DNA from: Oceanobacillus chungangensis | GTDB lineage: Bacteria; Bacillota; Bacilli; Bacillales; Amphibacillaceae | Length of the DNA stretch: 64,000 nt | Direction: 5' to 3' | NCBI RefSeq assembly: GCF_003369565.1 | Contig: NZ_PIOD01000011.1 | Coordinates: forward strand, 1 to 64,000 | Shown: piece after piece, positions 59,599 through 64,000 of the stretch | Layout: every line of letters begins with the position of its first letter | Position numbering within the stretch: the stretch's first letter is position 1 | Notes under the pieces: model-generated | Database searches by the model: none | What the model saw: only the letters and a program-made list of their open reading frames with translations | Told to the model about the DNA's origin: nothing | Made by a program: the position numbers and the translations under genes

Positions 59599-60003
59599 TT
59601 ACTGTTGACCATCCTGTAAAAACCTACTTCTTATCTCCGGAGATGGGAGCATGCATTCATTTTTCTTGCCAAACCATTTATACCTATTCTTTGCAAGATA
59701 ATTATAAGCAATATCTCTTAGCGGTTTTGGAATGATAATAAGCATATAAAATAACTTCCATAATCCATCTAATTCCTTACTTATCCGAAGTGCTGCAGTG
59801 GATTTATCATAAGATTTTCCGTCTTCGATAAGGATAATGCTGTCCGTATTTTCTGGCAGATTTGTGTTATTTTTCAGCTCCTGTCCTATTTTACTTTGCA
59901 ACGAACCAAATTTAAACTTAGCGAGCTTATCACGTTTAATAATAAATTTAACACTGCTGCTACAAAAGTTACATACGCCATCAAATAGGATAATTTTGCT
60001 CAT
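59599..60003 (-). CDS. DCC-family thiol-disulfide oxidoreductase
   Basis: 134 residues (DUF393). LFDGVCNFCSSSVKFIIKRD holds the D-x-x-C-x-x-C signature, then FKFGSLQS, STAALRISKELDGLWKLFYM and YKWFGKKNECMLP. Redox protein of unknown partner. ATG at 60,003 with TTAGGGTGAGAG upstream. Confidence 0.85.
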   Translation of the reverse strand: MSKIILFDGVCNFCSSSVKFIIKRDKLAKFKFGSLQSKIGQELKNNTNLPENTDSIILIEDGKSYDKSTAALRISKELDGLWKLFYMLIIIPKPLRDIAYNYLAKNRYKWFGKKNECMLPSPEIRSRFLQDGQQ

Positions 60004-60109
60004 CACTCTCACCCTAACTGTTTAATTCTTATTAATTACCATCCATTATACTGATAAAAATAGAAAATATCTTACATTCAGCTTGAAATTTTGAATTGTG
60101 TTTTTCAAC

Positions 60110-60135
60110 AAAAAAAGCCAACATAATGTTGACTC
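60110..60135 (-). terminator. terminator of the cyclophilin gene
   Basis: Minus-strand AGTCAACAT / ATGTTGGCT then TTTTTTT, directly after the stop. Confidence 0.8.
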
Positions 60136-60142
60136 CTTTAAA

Positions 60143-60799
60143 TTACTCAATCACTTCTGGTGCTGGATAGTCATATCCTTTTGTATCCGCTTCGACCGTT
60201 TTCATTTTCTGATCTTCAAGTGGTTTATCTGCAGCGCTACGTTCTACAGAAACAATATTATCCACTACTTCCATTCCTTCTGTAACTTTTCCAAAAGATG
60301 CGTATTCTCCGTCAAGAGGCGGTGAATCTGCCACCATAATAAAGAATTGTGAACCTGCAGAATCAGGAGCACTTGATCTTGCCATCGAAATAACTCCACG
60401 TTCATGAATTAACTCATTTTCAAACCCATTAGAACTAAACTCACCTTTTATTCCATACCCAGGACCACCTGTTCCATTACCATCAGGATCTCCTCCTTGG
60501 ATCATAAACTGCGGAATCACACGGTGGAAAATTAATCCATTATAGTATCCCTCTTCCACTAATGAAATAAAGTTTGCAACTGTATTCGGTGCAATTTCTG
60601 GATACAATTCTAAGACAATTTGTTCATCATTTTCCATTGTAATGGTAACAACTGGATTCTTTTCAACATCGGCAGGATAGTTCGCCGATGGTTGTTTATC
60701 AGAACTATTCTTGTTGTTGTCATCGACAGAAGATGTTGTTCCACATCCTGTTAGTAACGCAATAAGCATTATAATTATTAAAAATATTACTTTTTTCAT
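60143..60799 (-). CDS. cyclophilin-type peptidyl-prolyl isomerase lipoprotein
   Basis: 218 residues from the ATG at 60,799 (GGAG nine bases before). Signal peptide MKKVIFLIIIMLIALLTGC with Cys anchor, a Ser/Asn linker, then a cyclophilin domain (FHRVIPQFMIQGGDPDGNGT, GVISMARSSAPDSAGSQFFI with the catalytic region, YASFGKVTEGMEVVD). Probably helps folding of exported proteins. Differs from cytoplasmic PpiB by the export signal. Confidence 0.88.
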   Translation of the reverse strand: MKKVIFLIIIMLIALLTGCGTTSSVDDNNKNSSDKQPSANYPADVEKNPVVTITMENDEQIVLELYPEIAPNTVANFISLVEEGYYNGLIFHRVIPQFMIQGGDPDGNGTGGPGYGIKGEFSSNGFENELIHERGVISMARSSAPDSAGSQFFIMVADSPPLDGEYASFGKVTEGMEVVDNIVSVERSAADKPLEDQKMKTVEADTKGYDYPAPEVIE

Positions 60800-60832
60800 T
60801 TTCATCATCTCCATAAGGTCATTTTGACAAAA

Positions 60833-61495
60833 TTAATCCAAATATTTACTACCCTCTCGAACACTCAATTTAGCAAGCTCATTATTCTCAATAAATCGTT
60901 TCACAGATGCTGGATTTGTTTTCGAATATTCCCTTAATGCCCAGCCAATCGCTTTTTGGATAAAAAATTCATTACTATCGTTATGCAGTTGAATATAATG
61001 ATATAGTAACTCCTCATCCGTATTTCCCTTATTTTTTAGCTGAAATAGTATGGCAGTACGCTGGAGCCAGATATTATCACTTGTAGCCCATCCTTCAATC
61101 GTCTCAGGAATGACTTCAGGATGGTCTTTTGCAATCTTTCCAACTGCCTTCTGTGCGAGCAAGTCAACCGTATCCCACCATGATTTAGTTATGATTAATT
61201 TCTCCATCAATAGCAAATGTTCTTTTTCTAACTTCTTTAATGAGCGTTCAATATAATCGACACCCGCATATTGATACTCTCTTGCTGCTTGCTCCCATAA
61301 TGAAGCAACGAAATCTACTTGAAACGGTTCCTTTAAAATATTTGATTCTTGATAGAAATCTCTCAAAATAACTTTTCTCTCTGGTGCACGAATTCCTAAA
61401 AATGGAAACTTATCTCTCATATATTTTTCCATCTCTATTGCATCTTCTTTAGTCTGCTTAGCTGTAAATAATGGAATCAGGTTGCTAATATACAT
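60833..61495 (-). CDS. DNA alkylation repair (AlkD-like) protein
   Basis: 220 residues of ALK/HEAT-like helices: PFLGIRAPERKVILRDFYQE, SLKKLEKEHLLLMEKLIITK, SWWDTVDLLAQKAVG, NIWLQRTAILFQLKNKGNTD, FFIQKAIGWALREYSKTNPA. The Trp and Asp of AlkD's lesion pocket (WWDTVD) are present. Excises bulky or N-alkylated purines. 15 bp from cysK. Confidence 0.85.
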   Translation of the reverse strand: MYISNLIPLFTAKQTKEDAIEMEKYMRDKFPFLGIRAPERKVILRDFYQESNILKEPFQVDFVASLWEQAAREYQYAGVDYIERSLKKLEKEHLLLMEKLIITKSWWDTVDLLAQKAVGKIAKDHPEVIPETIEGWATSDNIWLQRTAILFQLKNKGNTDEELLYHYIQLHNDSNEFFIQKAIGWALREYSKTNPASVKRFIENNELAKLSVREGSKYLD

Positions 61496-61510
61496 CTGTT
61501 TCTCCCTTCA

Positions 61511-62431
61511 TTATTGTTCAAAAAGATTCATACTTAAATATCGTTCCCCAGTATCAGGAGCAATACAAACAACTTTCTTTCCTTTTCCTAGCCGCTTCGC
61601 AACATCGATTGCTGCAAAAACTGCCGCCGCACCAGAAGGGCCTATAAAAATTCCTTCCATTTGTGCAAGCTTGCGTAACATTTGAACCGCATCCTGATCA
61701 TCGATTTGGATAATCTCGTCAAAAACATCCGTGTTTAATATGGACGGAATAAAACCAGGGCTTGTACCAACTAATATATGTTTGCCTGGCTTGCCCCCCG
61801 ACAAAACAGGAGACCCTTTAGGCTCTACAACTGCAATATGTAAATCAGGAAGCTTTTCTTTTAACGTTTCACCTGTTCCTGTTACGGTCCCGCCGGTTCC
61901 AGCTGTACATACAAATGCATCGAAATCACCATTCATTTGCTCAAAGATCTCAAGCGCTGTTGTTGTTCGATGGATGTCAGGATTTGCCTGATTTTCAAAT
62001 TGCTGTGGAATAAAACTTCCAGGTATTTCTTCCTTCAATTCAATTGCCTTCTTTATTGCTCCAGGCATTTTCTCTTCGCTAGGTGTTAATACAATTTTTG
62101 CTCCATATGCCTTTAAAATTTGTCTTCTTTCCATCGTACTATTATCCGGCATAACTAAGATAGATTTATATCCTTTTGCAGCAGCAGTCATCGCTAGTCC
62201 GATTCCAGTATTGCCACTTGTAGGTTCGATAATCGTGTCACCAGGCTTAATAATCCCTTGCTCTTCAGCAATTTTAATCATATTAAATGCTGCACGATCT
62301 TTTACACTTTTACTAGGGTTAAACATTTCTAATTTAATATAAACATCGGCAGCGCCTTCAGGTACAAGATTGTGAAGCTTGACTATTGGTGTTTTGCCGA
62401 TGAGCTCTGTTATATTTTCGACCACTCGCAT
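61511..62431 (-). CDS. cysK: cysteine synthase A
   Basis: 306 residues. PLP-lysine in NPSKSVKDRAAFNMI, phosphate loop TSGNTGIGLAM, GTGGTVTGTGETL and C-terminal IAPDTGERYLS: the O-acetylserine sulfhydrylase pattern. Makes cysteine from O-acetylserine and sulfide in the cytoplasm. Preceded by a good sigma-A promoter; no T-box or S-box leader found. Confidence 0.93.
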   Translation of the reverse strand: MRVVENITELIGKTPIVKLHNLVPEGAADVYIKLEMFNPSKSVKDRAAFNMIKIAEEQGIIKPGDTIIEPTSGNTGIGLAMTAAAKGYKSILVMPDNSTMERRQILKAYGAKIVLTPSEEKMPGAIKKAIELKEEIPGSFIPQQFENQANPDIHRTTTALEIFEQMNGDFDAFVCTAGTGGTVTGTGETLKEKLPDLHIAVVEPKGSPVLSGGKPGKHILVGTSPGFIPSILNTDVFDEIIQIDDQDAVQMLRKLAQMEGIFIGPSGAAAVFAAIDVAKRLGKGKKVVCIAPDTGERYLSMNLFEQ

Positions 62432-62485
62432 TATGTAATAACCTGCTTTCTATTAAGTTTGGAAGTTAGCAACCACCCATTTCCA

Positions 62486-62514
62486 ATTATAGTTAATTAT
62501 TGTTGCACAAACAA
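62486..62514 (-). promoter_or_regulatory. cysK sigma-A promoter
   Basis: Minus strand: -35 TTGTTT (62,514-62,509), 17-bp spacer, -10 TATAAT (62,491-62,486). The -35 region lies in the dyad TTGTTGTTTGTGCAACAA. 62,515-62,760 shows no gene. Confidence 0.65.
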
Positions 62515-62761
62515 CAATAGGGCCATCACTCTCCATTTGGTACTATTACATGAGAAGTTTCCCAATTCCAGTGGGCAATATACCCCCTGTAACAGAATAA
62601 TAATATACCCATTAAACACATGCACATCAACACATTCATATAGACACGTATACCAATACCTATATTTGTATAAACCCTGCATACCTAAAAATGAGATAAT
62701 ACTTACTTTTTATATACCTATACCCCTATTTATATATACGATATAGGTATAGAACAAAAAT

Positions 62762-62789
62762 AAAAAGCGCAATTTATTTTTGCGCTTTT
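62762..62789 (-). terminator. terminator of the exonuclease gene
   Basis: Minus-strand AAAAGCGCAA / TTGCGCTTTTT, with T-run, 23 bp after the stop. Confidence 0.8.
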
Positions 62790-62811
62790 CACCAAATACC
62801 GTTCTCACTTT

Positions 62812-63675
62812 TTAAAATAAATTTGCGACGTTTTTAAATTCTAGCTCTGCAAATTTTGCTTCTATTTTTGCTCTATCGTATTGCCAAATCGCTGTTTCAA
62901 TTGAACAAGTTACCGGAACATCACATTTAATTTCCGCTAGATTTCTAGATAAATGAAGTAAATCGATATTTTCTTTAATCTTCGTTTGAATGCCCTTTGA
63001 TAGTTGGTCGATATTATCTAATAAATTATCAATGGAACCATACTCTTGAATCAATTTCGTTGCTGTCTTCTCACCAATTCCTTTAACACCAGGATAATTG
63101 TCAGCTGTATCACCCATTAATGCTTTTATGTCAATAACTTGCTTCGGCATGATTCCTTTTTTCTCATAAAAATTATCGATGGTAAACACATCGTAATTCC
63201 CAATCCCCTTCTTCATGATTGCTACTTCAACACCTTGTTCAACGAGCTGAAGCATGTCCTGATCACCCGTTAAGATGATTACATCATGTTCAAGACGGAA
63301 ATCATTAGCTAATGTTCCCATACAGTCATCCGCTTCATAGTTCACTACACCGATATTCGGCATATCAAAAGAGTCCACTACTTCTTTGATTAGATCAAAT
63401 TGTGGCACAAGCTCTTCTGGTGGAGCACCCCGATTCGCCTTGTATCCATCATAGAGATCTGTACGGAAGGTTTTACTCCCCATATCCCAGCAACAAATGA
63501 TATGTGTTGGTTCAAATTTATTTACAGCATCCGTAAAATAACGGATAAACTGGTAGATTCCATTCGTCGGTATTCCTTGACTCGTACGCATAAAATTCCC
63601 TCTAAAAGAAGTTGCGAAGAACCCACGGAATAATAATGCCATCCCATCAACTAGTAATACTTTATTTCTATCCAT
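62812..63675 (-). CDS. ypcP: 5'-3' exonuclease (YpcP type)
   Basis: 287 residues, homologous to the N-terminal domain of PolA. Metal-binding Asp: LLVDGMALL, CCWDMGSKTFR, YEADDCMGTLA, LTGDQDMLQL, DIKALMGDTADNYPGVKGIG (helix-hairpin-helix). Processes RNA primers and flaps. ATG overlaps the stop of the upstream gene (TAATG). Confidence 0.9.
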   Translation of the reverse strand: MDRNKVLLVDGMALLFRGFFATSFRGNFMRTSQGIPTNGIYQFIRYFTDAVNKFEPTHIICCWDMGSKTFRTDLYDGYKANRGAPPEELVPQFDLIKEVVDSFDMPNIGVVNYEADDCMGTLANDFRLEHDVIILTGDQDMLQLVEQGVEVAIMKKGIGNYDVFTIDNFYEKKGIMPKQVIDIKALMGDTADNYPGVKGIGEKTATKLIQEYGSIDNLLDNIDQLSKGIQTKIKENIDLLHLSRNLAEIKCDVPVTCSIETAIWQYDRAKIEAKFAELEFKNVANLF

Positions 63676-64000
63676 TACGACACGTCCTTTTCCTTATGTT
63701 GCTCGATAATTGCTTTTAACTTTTCTTCTTTTTCCGATAAAATGGATAGATCCATCGCTGTTACGATCATTTTTAAATGATTATTTAGCAGTACCGTTAC
63801 AGAATTAATTGCATCATCTTTTACGTCCTCTATAAGTTGAGCGAGAACCTCCATGTAATATTCTAACATAATTGCTTTATTAAGATTGATATAATCTTTT
63901 ATAATTGGTAACAAAATTGTTAACAATCGTTCCTTCAATTTCTCTTTTTCGTTCTTCTCAAAAAAAGCTTTCGTACTTTTAAACGTACTAATTGCGGAAT
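63675..64000 (-). CDS. C-terminal end of probable dynamin-like protein (partial)
   Basis: At least 108 residues, open to the window edge: FKSTKAFFEKNEKEKLKERL then LTILLPIIKDYINLNKAIML and EEKLKAIIEQHKEKDVS. Entirely helical. In Bacillus the gene next to ypcP is dynA/ypbR, whose product ends in long helices; identity rests on this neighbour and the helical character, not on the GTPase domain, which is outside the window. Confidence 0.5.
   Translation of the reverse strand, partial: SAISTFKSTKAFFEKNEKEKLKERLLTILLPIIKDYINLNKAIMLEYYMEVLAQLIEDVKDDAINSVTVLLNNHLKMIVTAMDLSILSEKEEKLKAIIEQHKEKDVS

Noticed and set aside
62432-62560. T-box or S-box riboswitch before cysK
   Set aside because: No T-box core (AGGGTGGNACCGCG) or SAM-riboswitch elements on the minus strand; only a sigma-A promoter and a small dyad are visible.

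Overview
The window is low-GC DNA from a Gram-positive, endospore-former-like Bacillales/Bacillaceae chromosome. The grounds are strong AGGAGG-type ribosome sites, TTG/GTG starts, YkyA, DedA and PAP2 proteins, a SwrC-like RND pump, and a cysK / YpcP-type exonuclease / DynA-like block at the right end. The genus cannot be fixed from the sequence.

Positions 1 to about 53,490 form an accessory region that looks like a very large integron-type gene-cassette array. Mostly single, short, unrelated genes, nearly all on the minus strand, are separated by more than 50 copies or partial copies of one imperfect inverted-repeat site. A full site on the plus strand has a left half (TTCAACTAAC, then CTGCCCC, then GTTAGNNCAATAA), a variable loop, and a right half (TTGTTNAACTAA, then GCACCA, then GTTAGTTGAATAAG). 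The outer arms pair, the inner arms pair, and a spacer separates them, which is the layout of an integron attC site. Stop codons usually touch or overlap the right half; start codons usually lie 20-120 bp from the left half. A complete tyrosine recombinase (12,738-13,586, plus strand) and a broken copy (25,597-26,435) adjoin site halves and point away from the cassettes to their left, as intI does. They lack the IntI-specific insertion and look XerC/D-like, so this may be an undescribed Gram-positive counterpart of integrons.

Three IS110-family insertions (12,238; 24,422; 30,868) lie at the same base of the right half of different sites. In two of them the non-coding left end carries short segments that match that copy's own target and right junction, as expected for a bridge RNA programmed to this site family.

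Cassette cargo includes an HNH nuclease, a SUKH/SMI1 protein, lipoproteins, an MFS pump, a methyltransferase, Nudix and GNAT enzymes, DUF2199, DUF192, DUF4177, CPCC, YciI, GrpB and many 35-150-residue membrane proteins. Many cassettes are broken by nonsense mutations, 10- and 13-bp tandem duplications or homopolymer slips, as if under weak selection. Larger blocks with few sites sit inside the array: 14.5-22.5 kb (DedA-PAP2 fusion, DedA, PAP2, a two-component system and PepSY proteins), 32.4-36.5 kb (truncated erythromycin esterase, lgt, an ABC transporter with an XRE regulator), 38.5-42.3 kb (YkyA, polysaccharide deacetylase, two copies of a dispersed repeat) and 43.5-46.5 kb (GNAT, HAD phosphatase, Crp/Fnr regulator).

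From 53.5 kb the sites stop. A decayed IS3 element follows, then ordinary chromosome: RND efflux pump, DCC-family thiol oxidoreductase, cyclophilin lipoprotein, AlkD-like protein, cysteine synthase, 5'-3' exonuclease and the C-terminus of a probable dynamin-like protein cut by the window edge. No rRNA, tRNA or CRISPR was seen.
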